Below the pieces are notes generated by a model. The model was not told where the DNA came from and did no database searches. It worked only from the letters and a program-made list of their open reading frames with translations. A stretch of DNA of 64,000 nt. It comes from Bacteroidota bacterium. GTDB lineage: Bacteria; Bacteroidota; Bacteroidia; Flavobacteriales_D; Crocinitomicaceae. How positions within the stretch are numbered: position 1 is the stretch's first letter; each line of letters starts with the position of its first letter. The stretch is taken from assembly GCA_030148165.1 (NCBI GenBank), contig JASBTZ010000003.1:1-64000 (forward strand), given 5' to 3'. Below are positions 9,033-18,294 of the stretch, in pieces. Made by a program: the position numbers and the translations under genes.

Positions 9033-10144
9033 TACTCGTGACCATATATACGGGCTAGTTGCGTATGAAGTTCCGGTCCGCGCAATTTTGTTGCGATAAT
9101 TTTACCTTCCTGATCTATAAGTACTGTAAAAGGGATACCTCTTACCCCATATAGCTTGGCTGCTTCACTACTCCAATACTTCAGGTCGCTGACATGATTA
9201 GGCCAGGTGAGATTGTCCTGTTCGATTGCAGCTAACCAACGACTTCTGTCTTTATCAAGCGAAACGCTCATAACGGTAAAGCCATCGTCCTTGTATTTGT
9301 TATATAGTGCTACTACATTTGGATTTTCTCTTCTACATGGTCCACACCAGGAAGCCCAGAAATCAAGTAAAACCACTTTTCCACGAAGGTCTGATAGCTT
9401 CATCGTTGTGCTGTCAGGTAACATTTCTTCGAAATCAGGAGCTACTTTCCCAGGAGCGAGCGGGTCGTTCGCGAATTTCTCTGCTTTTAGCTTGTTGTAT
9501 TGTGCAGCTACTTCCTTGATCGTAGGAGATTCTCCGAATCCTGTTATAAGTTGCTTTACAATTGATTCATAGCTATCAAAGTCATTCTGGATATCTATGG
9601 TAGATAGAATCGGGAAAAGTGCAGCAGAATTTACATTTTTGGATACAAATTGTCTTTGCTTAGATTGAAATTGTTGATATTCAGTAGACATTGCTCTATT
9701 CACGGAGTCTTTTTTAGATGGATCAGCTTGTATCAACTTTACGGCTTGATCTGATTTCTTTCTCCACAAATTGTCAGCTGTAAGGTATTCATTCATTGCG
9801 GAAGACTCATCTGAACCAACGATATTCACAAATTCATCCAGATTGGTTCCGTCACCATATACTTTTATATCTGCATTGTCGCGAATGATCAGGTTGATAT
9901 GAAATTCACCTATCTTGAGCAAGTAATAATCCGGAGCCGGCAATTTCCCTTCAATTGCAAACGTTCCGTCTTCGTTAAATTTTGATCCGATAAAATGTTC
10001 ATACCGATCACCATAATATTTGGATAAATAGATGGAGTCCTGACCGGAATTAAAAATATTACCGGAAACCTTCACATCGATCTGTCCAAAGGCAAGGGTT
10101 GTTATGAATAAAGTAAATAAAGAAGTTAAAGTGCGCATTTTCAT
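9032..10144 (-). CDS. DUF4369/TlpA-like thiol-disulfide oxidoreductase (periplasmic)
   Basis: This 370-residue protein has a signal peptide (residues 1-20, ending in LAFGQ). An N-terminal DUF4369-like beta domain (~22-110) and a helical linker (~115-225) precede a C-terminal thioredoxin/TlpA domain. The active site WASWCGPC has Cys267 and Cys270, and the cis-Pro segment GIPFTVLID follows. Such proteins reduce or resolve disulfides in the envelope, for example in cytochrome maturation. It is a close paralogue of the gene directly upstream, from which it differs by a soluble signal peptide and CGPC instead of CRPC. One-base stop/start overlaps on both sides indicate coupled translation. Confidence 0.88.
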   Translation of the reverse strand: MKMRTLTSLFTLFITTLAFGQIDVKVSGNIFNSGQDSIYLSKYYGDRYEHFIGSKFNEDGTFAIEGKLPAPDYYLLKIGEFHINLIIRDNADIKVYGDGTNLDEFVNIVGSDESSAMNEYLTADNLWRKKSDQAVKLIQADPSKKDSVNRAMSTEYQQFQSKQRQFVSKNVNSAALFPILSTIDIQNDFDSYESIVKQLITGFGESPTIKEVAAQYNKLKAEKFANDPLAPGKVAPDFEEMLPDSTTMKLSDLRGKVVLLDFWASWCGPCRRENPNVVALYNKYKDDGFTVMSVSLDKDRSRWLAAIEQDNLTWPNHVSDLKYWSSEAAKLYGVRGIPFTVLIDQEGKIIATKLRGPELHTQLARIYGHE

Positions 10145-11334
10145 TAATTTGAGAATATCTCTTTCAATTTTTGTTCCAAATCAGCTCCCCGAAGTTTAAC
10201 ACCGATTATTTTTCCTTCCGGATTCACTAACACTGTGTGTGGAATCCCATTAAACCCATACAATTGGGGAAGTGGTGACTCCCATCCTTTCAGATCGCTA
10301 ACATGATTTGGCCAGACAAGACCATCTTGCTCGATTGCTTGTTGCCATGCTGCCGCGTTGTCGTCTAAAGATACAGAATATATAGTAAAGCCTTTGTTTT
10401 TATACTTATTGTAGAGTTTAACAACGTTCGGATTTTCCATTCGGCAAGGCCTGCACCAGGAAGCCCAGAAATCTATCAGAACATAATTTCCTCGTAAATC
10501 TGAGAGTTTTATTTCCTGACCATCAGGTCCGGGTAAGGCGATTTCGGGAGCCGTTCTTGTTCCGTTAAAATTAGCCTGATGTTCCTGAAACTGGACTTCG
10601 ATATTGTAGACCATATTGGACATCGTGCTGCTTACAGGAGACCCTGGATAATCTACTTCGTATGCTGCTGCAACTGCTTTTAAAACATCCAAATGCTGTG
10701 GATTCCAGTCTTTGAACTCGAATGATTGATTGACGAATCTGGGTTTAATGAATTCAGATAGTACAATATTGAATGGATTCCCCGGGTCGTCCTTCAGCCT
10801 TCTAACGGCGAATGAATCAATCGGTTCCCGAAGCGCCATATACCGCTCATTTAATTCTGCCTCAGGAAGACTATCTCTCATCGTACTCAGTTCACCCTGA
10901 CCGATAACGAAATCTGAATACAGGTCCATGTATTTCGTCATCGTTGAAGCCCACCTTGTACCGCTTAATTGAGGATGCATCGAAAATTCTTCGACACTCG
11001 TATTTACTTTTAGTTCATCACCGGGAACCAATGTGACGATCATTATGTTTTGTTCACCTTCTCCTAATCGCAATTGATATAGTCCAAAACCTGGAATGTT
11101 ACCGACCATTTCAAAATCTCCTTCAGAATTCGTGCGTGCTTCGGCAACATTGATCTTCCCTTGTGGACTTAATGCCTCCAGGTAGACCGTCTGATTTTGG
11201 CCGTCTTCTATGTTACCGGAAATATTAAAGTTATCCTGAAGTTCTTCTGGTTCCTGCTCTTCAACTTCCTCGGGGACATCAGAGCAAGCAAAGAATAAAA
11301 GGAGTAGGGGTATAAAAATCGTAATTCTGTTCAT
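10144..11334 (-). CDS. DUF4369/TlpA-like thiol-disulfide oxidoreductase (lipoprotein)
   Basis: This 396-residue paralogue of the next gene starts with a lipoprotein signal peptide whose lipobox Cys is residue 17 (LLLFFAC), followed by a very acidic spacer (~19-33). A DUF4369-like domain (~36-115) and a helical linker lead into a C-terminal thioredoxin fold with active site WASWCRPC (Cys294 and Cys297) and GIPHTVLVN. The CRPC centre differs from the paralogue and may shift the redox potential. The two copies share the SDLRGxxVLxDFWASWC and KxKGFTxxSVSLD blocks, which indicates tandem duplication. It begins one base after gatB ends. Confidence 0.87.
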   Translation of the reverse strand: MNRITIFIPLLLLFFACSDVPEEVEEQEPEELQDNFNISGNIEDGQNQTVYLEALSPQGKINVAEARTNSEGDFEMVGNIPGFGLYQLRLGEGEQNIMIVTLVPGDELKVNTSVEEFSMHPQLSGTRWASTMTKYMDLYSDFVIGQGELSTMRDSLPEAELNERYMALREPIDSFAVRRLKDDPGNPFNIVLSEFIKPRFVNQSFEFKDWNPQHLDVLKAVAAAYEVDYPGSPVSSTMSNMVYNIEVQFQEHQANFNGTRTAPEIALPGPDGQEIKLSDLRGNYVLIDFWASWCRPCRMENPNVVKLYNKYKNKGFTIYSVSLDDNAAAWQQAIEQDGLVWPNHVSDLKGWESPLPQLYGFNGIPHTVLVNPEGKIIGVKLRGADLEQKLKEIFSN

Positions 11335-11335
11335 C

Positions 11336-12796
11336 TTATTTGTCCAGTGTTTCTCTTATTAATTGATTTGCGGCTTTTGGGTCCGCTTTTCCTTTCGATG
11401 CTTTCATCAGCTGGCCCATGAAAAATCCAATCAATTGTTTTTCACCACCTCTATAACGAGAAACTTCGTCCGGGTGTTGCTCGATGACCTCGTGAATAAA
11501 TGTTAATATGGAACCGGCATCACTTTCCTGAATCAAATTGAGCTCCTCTGCAATCTGTAGTGGGTCTTTGGAAGGATTTTCCAATAACACTGGAAAGATC
11601 TTTTGAGACGCAATGGTATTGTTGACTTTGCCATCCTCGATAATTCCGATCAATGCTGCCAATGTTTTCGCTGAAATCGGGAAGTCTGTAATCTCAAGTC
11701 CATTTTTATTCAGATAGGATTTTACATCTCCCATTACCCAGTTACTAGCCGATTTATAATTGCTCGTTTCTTTGATTAATTCTTCATAAAACAATGCGAT
11801 ATCCCTGTTTTCCGTAAGGTTTCCGGCATCGTATTCAGATAGATTCAATTCATTGGTGTACTTCAAAAAGAGGTCTCTGGGAAGCGAAGGCATTTTCTTC
11901 TTTACTTCATTTATCTGGTCTTCTTTTACCACTAATGGCAGTAGATCAGGTTCCGGAAAATACCGATAATCATTCGCTGCTTCTTTTGTCCGCATAGAAA
12001 TCGTAATTCCTTTAAGCGCATCAAAAGAACGTGTTTCCTGTGCTAATGATTCTCCATTCTCGATCGTAATAATCTGTCGTTCGATCTCAAATTCAATTGC
12101 CTTCTGAACATTTCGGATTGAGTTCATGTTCTTGACTTCGACCTTGGTCCCGAATTCTGAGGCATCTTTCAACATAACGGAAATGTTGGCATCGCATCTT
12201 AAAGAACCCTCTTCCATGTTTCCGTCACAAATATCCAGATAACGAACTAGTTTTCTGACTTCGCTGACGTAATTGTAGGCTTCCTGAGAGGTTCGAATGT
12301 CCGGTTCAGAAACGATTTCCAGAAGCGGTACTCCTGCCCGGTTGAGATCGACTAAGGTGTCATAGACATCCACATCGTGAATGCTTTTACCTGCATCTTC
12401 TTCCATGTGAATTCGAGTAATCCCTATCTTTTTCTCATTTCCCGAATCGTCTTTAATATAGATTTGTCCGCCGGTGCATATCGGAGTAGTATCCTGGGTT
12501 ATTTGGTATCCTTTCGGAAGATCGGGATAGAAATAGTTCTTGCGAGCGAAGTGCTGTTCTTCGTGTATATGCGATTCACAAGCAACACCAAGTTTGATCG
12601 CAAATTCAATTGTTTTCTTGTTCATGACAGGTAAAGTACCCGGGTGACCAAGTGTTATAGCGCTAACATTTGTGTTCGGAGCTGAACCATATTCATTCAC
12701 ATCGTCCGAATATGCTTTAGATGCAGTCAGCATTTGAGCGTGAACTTCAAGGCCGATTACGGCTTGATATTTATTTCTTATTTCTTCCGGAATCAT
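11336..12796 (-). CDS. gatB: Aspartyl/glutamyl-tRNA amidotransferase subunit B
   Basis: This 486-residue protein matches GatB throughout. The N-terminal IGLEVHAQMLT, the ARKNYFYPDLPKGYQITQ segment, GAPLLEIVSEPD-like (GVPLLEIVSEPDIR), the SLRCDANISV block with zinc-site Cys, and ANDYRYFPEPDLLPL are all present. The C-terminal helical tail is a YqeY-like domain (residues ~340-486). With GatA and GatC it converts misacylated Glu-tRNA(Gln) or Asp-tRNA(Asn) to Gln/Asn forms using glutamine. GatA and GatC are not in the window. It overlaps the punA stop by one base (TAATG). Confidence 0.96.
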   Translation of the reverse strand: MIPEEIRNKYQAVIGLEVHAQMLTASKAYSDDVNEYGSAPNTNVSAITLGHPGTLPVMNKKTIEFAIKLGVACESHIHEEQHFARKNYFYPDLPKGYQITQDTTPICTGGQIYIKDDSGNEKKIGITRIHMEEDAGKSIHDVDVYDTLVDLNRAGVPLLEIVSEPDIRTSQEAYNYVSEVRKLVRYLDICDGNMEEGSLRCDANISVMLKDASEFGTKVEVKNMNSIRNVQKAIEFEIERQIITIENGESLAQETRSFDALKGITISMRTKEAANDYRYFPEPDLLPLVVKEDQINEVKKKMPSLPRDLFLKYTNELNLSEYDAGNLTENRDIALFYEELIKETSNYKSASNWVMGDVKSYLNKNGLEITDFPISAKTLAALIGIIEDGKVNNTIASQKIFPVLLENPSKDPLQIAEELNLIQESDAGSILTFIHEVIEQHPDEVSRYRGGEKQLIGFFMGQLMKASKGKADPKAANQLIRETLDK

Positions 12797-13608
12797 TAAA
12801 TCTTCGAAATGAGTTCTCGCATTATTAAAGTCATCTTAGGCTCTTGCTTATTAGCAACGGCGATTACATCCTCAACGCTTACTTCCTGAATTTTTCCCGG
12901 AACACCCAAGTCCGTAATGATGGAAATTGCAAAACAAGGAATTTCCATGTGACGAGCAACAATAACCTCAGGCACTGTTGACATCCCAACAGTATCAGCT
13001 CCAATGATTCTTACATACTTGTATTCTGCAGGAGTTTCCAGGGTAGGCCCCGTTAAACCGGCGTATATACCTTCTGAAACTTTAATATTGTTTGCTTGTG
13101 CAATTTCTTTAGCCATGGCAATAATACCACGATCATAAGGTTCGCTCATATCCGGGAATCGAGGTCCAAGATCATCAAAGTTCTTACCAATAAGCGGATG
13201 TGCAGGGAAGAGGTCAATGTGATCATTGATGATCATGATCTCTCCAATTTCAAAGTCAGGGTTCACACCTCCAGAAGCATTTGAAACGAATAGATTCTCC
13301 ACACCAAGATATTTCATTACCCGAACCGGAAAAGTAACTTCCTGCATGGTATAGCCTTCATAAAAATGAAAGCGTCCTTGCATGGCAACAACCTGTTTAC
13401 CTCCGAGCTCACCAAAAATCAATTTTCCGGAATGACTTTGAACAGTCGACACCGGAAAGTGTGGTATATCGGCATATGATATTTCATCGATGATGGAAAT
13501 CTCATTGACAAGACCACCAAGGCCAGTTCCTAATATGATTCCGATGGTAGGTTTTACATCCGTCTGACTAATGATGTATTCGTAGCTTTCTTTAAATTTC
13601 GTTAACAT
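12796..13608 (-). CDS. Purine nucleoside phosphorylase (PNP class, trimeric type)
   Basis: This 270-residue protein contains GIILGTGLGGL (phosphate loop, ~residue 25), QGRFHFYEGY (~75), SNASGGVNPDFEIGEIMIINDHI (~110) and GLTGPTLETPAEYKYVRIIGADTVGMSTVPEVIVARH (~185-220). These are the hallmarks of the inosine/guanosine-type phosphorylases (DeoD-unrelated, PunA/XapA type). It phosphorolyses purine nucleosides to base and ribose-1-phosphate for salvage. The start overlaps the end of lpxK by 17 bases, and gatB follows by a one-base overlap. The exact nucleoside preference cannot be read from the sequence. Confidence 0.93.
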   Translation of the reverse strand: MLTKFKESYEYIISQTDVKPTIGIILGTGLGGLVNEISIIDEISYADIPHFPVSTVQSHSGKLIFGELGGKQVVAMQGRFHFYEGYTMQEVTFPVRVMKYLGVENLFVSNASGGVNPDFEIGEIMIINDHIDLFPAHPLIGKNFDDLGPRFPDMSEPYDRGIIAMAKEIAQANNIKVSEGIYAGLTGPTLETPAEYKYVRIIGADTVGMSTVPEVIVARHMEIPCFAISIITDLGVPGKIQEVSVEDVIAVANKQEPKMTLIMRELISKI

Positions 13609-14623
13609 AGCCTAAAATCTTGCTTTCAAACAGTTTCGAGTTGATTATTGTAATATTTATAGGTTGATACATCCACTGAAACTCGCTGTTTTTTACCTCC
13701 TTCAAAGTTCGCAATCTCATGTAATCTTTTTCGGTTGTAATTACGGTGTTGCATCGACCTGCAAAACTATTAATTTTTTTATGAATCTCTTGGATGTCAG
13801 ACGCCTTAAATTCGTAGTGATCCTTGTATTTCAAATGATGCACTTTGAATTGTTTTTCCAGGTGATCAATGAGCGGTTTGGGATTAGCTATACCCGTTAC
13901 AACTAATACCTCCTCTTTTATTTCCTGATCGGCGGTGTTGATAGCTTCCAGATTGGCGTATTCAATGGTAGAGAAGAAGACGTTTTCGGCTGCAAGTTTC
14001 ACTCGTTTCCTAATGTCATTCATTTCCTCGTCATGGATGTCCTCCGGACATTTGGAAACTACTAACAGGTCTGCTCTCTTAATACCGCTGCGAGACTCTC
14101 GAAGATTTCCGGCGGGTAACAAGAAGTCTGAATAATATGGTCGATTGTAATCACTGACAACTATCGACAACCCTGCCTTCACTTTACGATGCTGGAAGGC
14201 GTCGTCGAGAACAATTAACTGATTGTCCGGCTCATTCTTTTGGATAAACTCCACGCCCTTTTTCCGATCTTCAGATACGACTGTGGTGATGTCTTCTCCA
14301 TGACGAAGTTTGTATAGTAGAGGTTCGTCTCCGGCTTCTTCACTGGTCGAATTCGTTTCCACCGTTAATAGACCGGTGCTTGTTCTACCGTATCCACGAC
14401 TAAGTGAAGCGACTTTAATGTTATTCTTGATCGCCAGATTTAAGAGGTAATCCACTAATGGAGACTTTCCAGTTCCTCCAACGGATAGGTTTCCGACTGT
14501 AATAGATTTGCCGGGAATCTTATGGCTTTTTAACAGACCACTATCATACAGGAGATTACGAATACTTGTGACTGTCCAATAAATCAGACTAAAAGGCAAT
14601 AGAAGAAGCCTCAACGTATTCAT
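13592..14623 (-). CDS. lpxK: Tetraacyldisaccharide 4'-kinase
   Basis: This 343-residue protein begins with a membrane-associated N-terminal segment (residues 1-30). It then shows the LpxK P-loop (SVGGTGKSPLVDYLL, ~residue 47), the SRGYGR motif (~78), GDEPLLYKLRH (~97) and a DDAFQHRKV block (~140) that holds the catalytic Asp of the family. LpxK phosphorylates the 4' position of the lipid A precursor at the inner membrane. With lpxH it makes two lipid A genes in this run. It starts 19 bases after the DUF4956 gene and overlaps the PNP gene. Confidence 0.94.
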   Translation of the reverse strand: MNTLRLLLLPFSLIYWTVTSIRNLLYDSGLLKSHKIPGKSITVGNLSVGGTGKSPLVDYLLNLAIKNNIKVASLSRGYGRTSTGLLTVETNSTSEEAGDEPLLYKLRHGEDITTVVSEDRKKGVEFIQKNEPDNQLIVLDDAFQHRKVKAGLSIVVSDYNRPYYSDFLLPAGNLRESRSGIKRADLLVVSKCPEDIHDEEMNDIRKRVKLAAENVFFSTIEYANLEAINTADQEIKEEVLVVTGIANPKPLIDHLEKQFKVHHLKYKDHYEFKASDIQEIHKKINSFAGRCNTVITTEKDYMRLRTLKEVKNSEFQWMYQPINITIINSKLFESKILGYVNEI

Positions 14624-14642
14624 AGAGGATAAACCTACGAAA

Positions 14643-15305
14643 TTATTGCTCTACGTGATAATCTGATAATGCTTGCTCATCACCCCAATAGTAGATTCGA
14701 ACCAAAGCAGTATCATCAAGGAAGTTGATCTTACCAACATCGAACCTATTGATAGATAGTCCTGTACGTTTCTCAAGATCTGCCTTCATTTCTTCATAGT
14801 GCTCAGGTTTGATGAGATCGATTCGCTCGTAAATAATGGTTTTCCGTGTTTCGTGTTTTACCAGCCACAGATACTCAAGACCATATGTTATCGCAACAAC
14901 AGTAACGTTAATCAATCCCATTTCAGAGACGCTGATCTGATAAGAGGCTAATGAGTTGACGACGCTGATTCCAATGATGAGGAAAAGGTAGGTCATCTCC
15001 TTTATTTCGACTGTATCAGTACGGTATCGGATGATTCCGAATATGGCAAATAGACCAAGTCCCATACCGGTATCGATATCGAGTTTTTTCAATCCAAAAC
15101 AAAGGAAGAAGGTTACGAGGCCAATGATATAATAGGTGAATAGGTAATCTTTTCGTTTCGTTATCGGGTAGTACAGATAACGAATAATAATCGTCATGAA
15201 AAAGATGTTCACGGACAATCTGAATAATAATGTGTAGAAGTCCTCATCAATAATTTTCAGATTGAGAAAATTATCAGCTTTCGCTAAAATCAATTCATGC
15301 AGCAT
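14643..15305 (-). CDS. DUF4956 domain-containing membrane protein
   Basis: This 220-residue protein has four to five hydrophobic segments (roughly residues 25-50, 58-75, 80-95, 105-122 and 130-145). The conserved GLFAIFGIIRYRTDTVEIKEM block is recognisable as DUF4956, and a soluble C-terminal domain follows (~150-220). DUF4956 proteins commonly occur next to VTC-type polyphosphate polymerase proteins, and here the preceding gene is exactly that, overlapping by 11 bases. The pair probably forms one membrane complex, but its product and function are unproven. No catalytic motif is visible in this subunit. Confidence 0.85.
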   Translation of the reverse strand: MLHELILAKADNFLNLKIIDEDFYTLLFRLSVNIFFMTIIIRYLYYPITKRKDYLFTYYIIGLVTFFLCFGLKKLDIDTGMGLGLFAIFGIIRYRTDTVEIKEMTYLFLIIGISVVNSLASYQISVSEMGLINVTVVAITYGLEYLWLVKHETRKTIIYERIDLIKPEHYEEMKADLEKRTGLSINRFDVGKINFLDDTALVRIYYWGDEQALSDYHVEQ

Positions 15306-16062
15306 CTTCTGTCAGTTTTTTAATTTTAATCAATTTCTTTTTAAATCGATTGTATTTGATGTTATCCAGCCCCTTCATTTTAATCAAACCAATACAATAC
15401 TTACTGATTCTCAAAGGGCGAATTTGCTTTTTCTTCAATATCTTGTAGAACGGAGACAGTCGGGAGCTTTGCTCTTGTTTTAACTCTGCAATAACAAGAT
15501 CGTCTAAAGATACTTTTTTATTCGAATCCTTGTATGCAAGATTTATATCCAATGTTAATCTTTCTGCAATATTCTTTGCTACGAGTGTTATTCGTTCGAA
15601 GTAGTTTATTAGAGACGGTTCCAGCTCATCTGCATGTTCAACACCAGATTCCTTAACAAATTCCTCATGATCATCGGGAATGTGAAATAACAAATCGTCA
15701 ACCAGGATCCTTTTTTTATCAGTCCTTCCTTTGAACTTATGTTTTACTTCCAGAAAGGCCAGGTTTGAATCAAGATACTTTCGGTACCTAACTTTATAGC
15801 GATCAACTTTTTTTCTATGATGATCGATATACAAGTCGTAATCCTCCGTGTCAAAGTATATTGTTTCGTACTTACTTGTGCGACTTCCTTTTATGCTAAG
15901 CACTCGATAGTGTTCGTTCAGCAATGGTAAGATCTCTAAAAGATTTTCGAAGGAAAAAATAAATTTGGTATCCTGACGGTTCATTAGACGCACACTATCC
16001 ATCTCTTCCAGACTAATGGTGTCAAAAGATTCAAGTATGTTATCCAATTGTTTATCCGACAT
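15295..16062 (-). CDS. VTC domain (polyphosphate polymerase-like) protein
   Basis: This 255-residue protein carries the VTC/CYTH-like tunnel-fold signatures: MNRQDTKFIF (~residue 28), YETIYFDTEDYDLYIDHHRKK (~65), a run of basic residues RYKVRYRKY (~90), and FLEVKHKFKGRTDKKR (~103), which supplies the Lys/Arg/Glu ligands for phosphate and metal. The yeast Vtc4 homologue makes polyphosphate from ATP. Bacterial members are mostly uncharacterised. It overlaps the DUF4956 gene by 11 bases, so the two are translationally coupled. The sequence lacks a signal peptide, consistent with a cytoplasmic domain partnering the membrane subunit. Confidence 0.87.
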   Translation of the reverse strand: MSDKQLDNILESFDTISLEEMDSVRLMNRQDTKFIFSFENLLEILPLLNEHYRVLSIKGSRTSKYETIYFDTEDYDLYIDHHRKKVDRYKVRYRKYLDSNLAFLEVKHKFKGRTDKKRILVDDLLFHIPDDHEEFVKESGVEHADELEPSLINYFERITLVAKNIAERLTLDINLAYKDSNKKVSLDDLVIAELKQEQSSRLSPFYKILKKKQIRPLRISKYCIGLIKMKGLDNIKYNRFKKKLIKIKKLTEDAA

Positions 16063-16136
16063 GTTCTCAAAGTTAATAATCCCTTGGAATTAGCACTATT
16101 AATACGGATAAAGGAGATTTAAAGTTGCAGATCACT

Positions 16137-17222
16137 TTACAATAACCCCATGCTGATCTTCATTCGTACGATCCTTTTGACAGATGCATCAACCGAACGT
16201 TTAAACACGGGATCACTTTGGTACTTAGCCAATATCTGCGCATGAGCTTTAACCGGATCAACAGGCATCAGAAGAATGTCGCATCCGGCACCGATTGCCT
16301 TTACGTAACAATCTTCAACCTTTACGACCCCACCCATATTCATGGCATCCGTAACGATCAGACCTTTAAATTGTAAACTGTCTCTCAACAACTCGGTCAC
16401 TATTTTGTGCGAAGTAGTAGCAGGAAGACCATTCGTATTAAATTGCTTGTTGTTGGTTACGGCGATATGAGCGATCATTATTGAAAGAACACTGTCTGCA
16501 ATCAACGGTGGATAATTCCCCAACTCTTTAAGTTCTCCATTTATCACCTGAAGTGACTTATGTGTGTCTCCAGAGACCAGTCCATGCCCGGGAAAGTGTT
16601 TTGCTGTCGCAATAATGTTGTTGTCTTGTGTCTCTCTGATAAATGCTTTTGAAAATGGAATAATGTTTTCAGGTTCAGCTCCAAAGCCTCTGTAACCAAC
16701 AGTCTTATTCGAAGAGACATCTACTACGGGCGCGAAATTATAATTCACTCCCGTTTCATTCAGATCACTTGAAATCGTTTGTGCGACCGTAATTACTTCT
16801 TCTTCACTATGAATTTCAGTTGCTTTCTTTACAGTCTTAGATCCTTTCATCTTCCGATTGACTAATGTTGGTTCGGCGTCAGCTGAATAGAGGAAAGGAA
16901 GCGAATGATTTGCTTTATTGATCGAATCGTATTTAGTCGTCCATGCTTTGAACTGATTCTTTGTTCCATTTAAAAGAAGAATTCCGCCAATAAGATTATT
17001 TTCAACCAGTTTATCGATTTCATGTTCCTCCATTCCATATGCGCCGATAGCTGGCATGATCAATTGAGCAACTCGTTCAGAATCGTTTAGCTTCTTAAAA
17101 GTCTCGTCCGTTTTGTGCTGAATTACCGTGTCTTTGGAAAAATAATTAGCAGCGAGATTGCGCTGAGCAAATATGGAACCTGTACCCAGTAGAAACAAGC
17201 AGGTGAGAAAAAAGTTATTCAT
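16137..17222 (-). CDS. Glycoside hydrolase family 3 protein, NagZ-like, secreted
   Basis: I prefer the ATG at 17222, which gives 361 residues with a clean signal peptide (MNNFFLTCLFLLGTGSIFAQ). An upstream in-frame start at 17276 would put 18 residues ahead of it. The GH3 TIM barrel shows NLIGGILLLNG, NYNFAPVVDV, the KHFPGHG motif at residues 208-214, and the nucleophile Asp292 in GLIVTDAMNMGG. NagZ-type enzymes remove beta-linked N-acetylglucosamine from peptidoglycan fragments. Here the signal peptide suggests periplasmic action. The start overlaps the upstream membrane hydrolase gene by 8 bases (ATGAATAA). The exact substrate is inferred. Confidence 0.87.
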   Translation of the reverse strand: MNNFFLTCLFLLGTGSIFAQRNLAANYFSKDTVIQHKTDETFKKLNDSERVAQLIMPAIGAYGMEEHEIDKLVENNLIGGILLLNGTKNQFKAWTTKYDSINKANHSLPFLYSADAEPTLVNRKMKGSKTVKKATEIHSEEEVITVAQTISSDLNETGVNYNFAPVVDVSSNKTVGYRGFGAEPENIIPFSKAFIRETQDNNIIATAKHFPGHGLVSGDTHKSLQVINGELKELGNYPPLIADSVLSIMIAHIAVTNNKQFNTNGLPATTSHKIVTELLRDSLQFKGLIVTDAMNMGGVVKVEDCYVKAIGAGCDILLMPVDPVKAHAQILAKYQSDPVFKRSVDASVKRIVRMKISMGLL

Positions 17223-18234
17223 TCCAAAAGACTTCATTGAGGTAAGAATCAAAATTAAGATGATTCCAAAGACCATCCGGGCGTAGACTTACCGTTTTGT
17301 TCACAAAGCCATTGTCAATAACCATACCATAGCCTTTCATGGGGGTGCGGACAATTCCATTCGTAGCTTTTGTGCTTAAACCGAATCTCAAATCATAACA
17401 CAACAAGGTGTCTCCCTGTTCTTGCATGGTGTAATAACCGTTGCTGATGAACTTTAATTTATCCGCATAATTGTTGTCGCTCCATTTCGCAGAATCAAGA
17501 AGCGCATGATTTTTTGGAAGTTCTTCCACGTCATTTTTATCAAAAGGATAAAAAATGGATTTGTATCCTACATAGAAATTATCCTTATCCTCCGTGACCA
17601 TCATCCAGTAAAAAGAGGTGAATGGCATTGGTGTAACAAGATTATTACTGCCATCGATGCCGGCACTTTGAAAATAGGATTCTGACTGATTTAGAATTAT
17701 AACTTTAACAGTAGAGCACCATAAAAGATATGCACTTGACATAATAAGCCCAATCCTGTTAATAAGCCTTCTTCTCGGATTTGTTCGCTTGAGGAAGAGC
17801 GCTATGAGTAGGCATATACCGAATGGAACTGTATAAAGCGGATCAATCACGAACACACTATTGAAGGTGATTCTTAGATCAAATGGCCACAAAAGTTGAG
17901 TTCCATAATTGGTAAAAATATCGAGCAAAGGGTGTGTAAAAACCGCCAGGAAGAATAACCAAAATAGCAGTTTAAAGGAATAGCGGTCCCGATACAACTT
18001 TTGAACGATCCATGCCAGCACAGGACTAATCAGGATTGCAAAAACAATTGAGTGAGAGAAGCCCCGATGAAGTAGGGCCCCGTCGATTGAGTTGCTCATC
18101 GCTCTGAAAAATACATCCAGGTCAGGAATTGTTCCGGCGATAGCACCCCAGGCTGCAGCCTTGTTGCCCATTTCTTTTCCGGCAACTGCTTCACCAACTG
18201 CAGCGCCAAGTACGATCTGTGTAAGAGAATCCAT
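17215..18234 (-). CDS. YdjM-family membrane-bound metal-dependent hydrolase
   Basis: This 339-residue protein begins with the family's N-terminal signature: MDSLTQIVLGAAVGEAV, then GAIAGTIPDLDVF (~residue 30-45), HRGFSHSI (~58) and FTHPLLDIFTNYGTQLLWPF (~100-118). These His/Asp residues are the predicted metal ligands. Several membrane helices (~62-80, 90-107, 135-150, 160-180) are followed by a soluble C-terminal domain of about 150 residues. Members are called inner-membrane hydrolases, but their reaction is not established. It heads the minus-strand run and is divergent from radC across a 60-base intergenic region. Confidence 0.85.
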   Translation of the reverse strand: MDSLTQIVLGAAVGEAVAGKEMGNKAAAWGAIAGTIPDLDVFFRAMSNSIDGALLHRGFSHSIVFAILISPVLAWIVQKLYRDRYSFKLLFWLFFLAVFTHPLLDIFTNYGTQLLWPFDLRITFNSVFVIDPLYTVPFGICLLIALFLKRTNPRRRLINRIGLIMSSAYLLWCSTVKVIILNQSESYFQSAGIDGSNNLVTPMPFTSFYWMMVTEDKDNFYVGYKSIFYPFDKNDVEELPKNHALLDSAKWSDNNYADKLKFISNGYYTMQEQGDTLLCYDLRFGLSTKATNGIVRTPMKGYGMVIDNGFVNKTVSLRPDGLWNHLNFDSYLNEVFWNE

Positions 18235-18294
18235 TCTTCTGCAATGTTAAACAAACTTTTTTTGTAATTTAAATAGAAACCTAACCGAATTACA

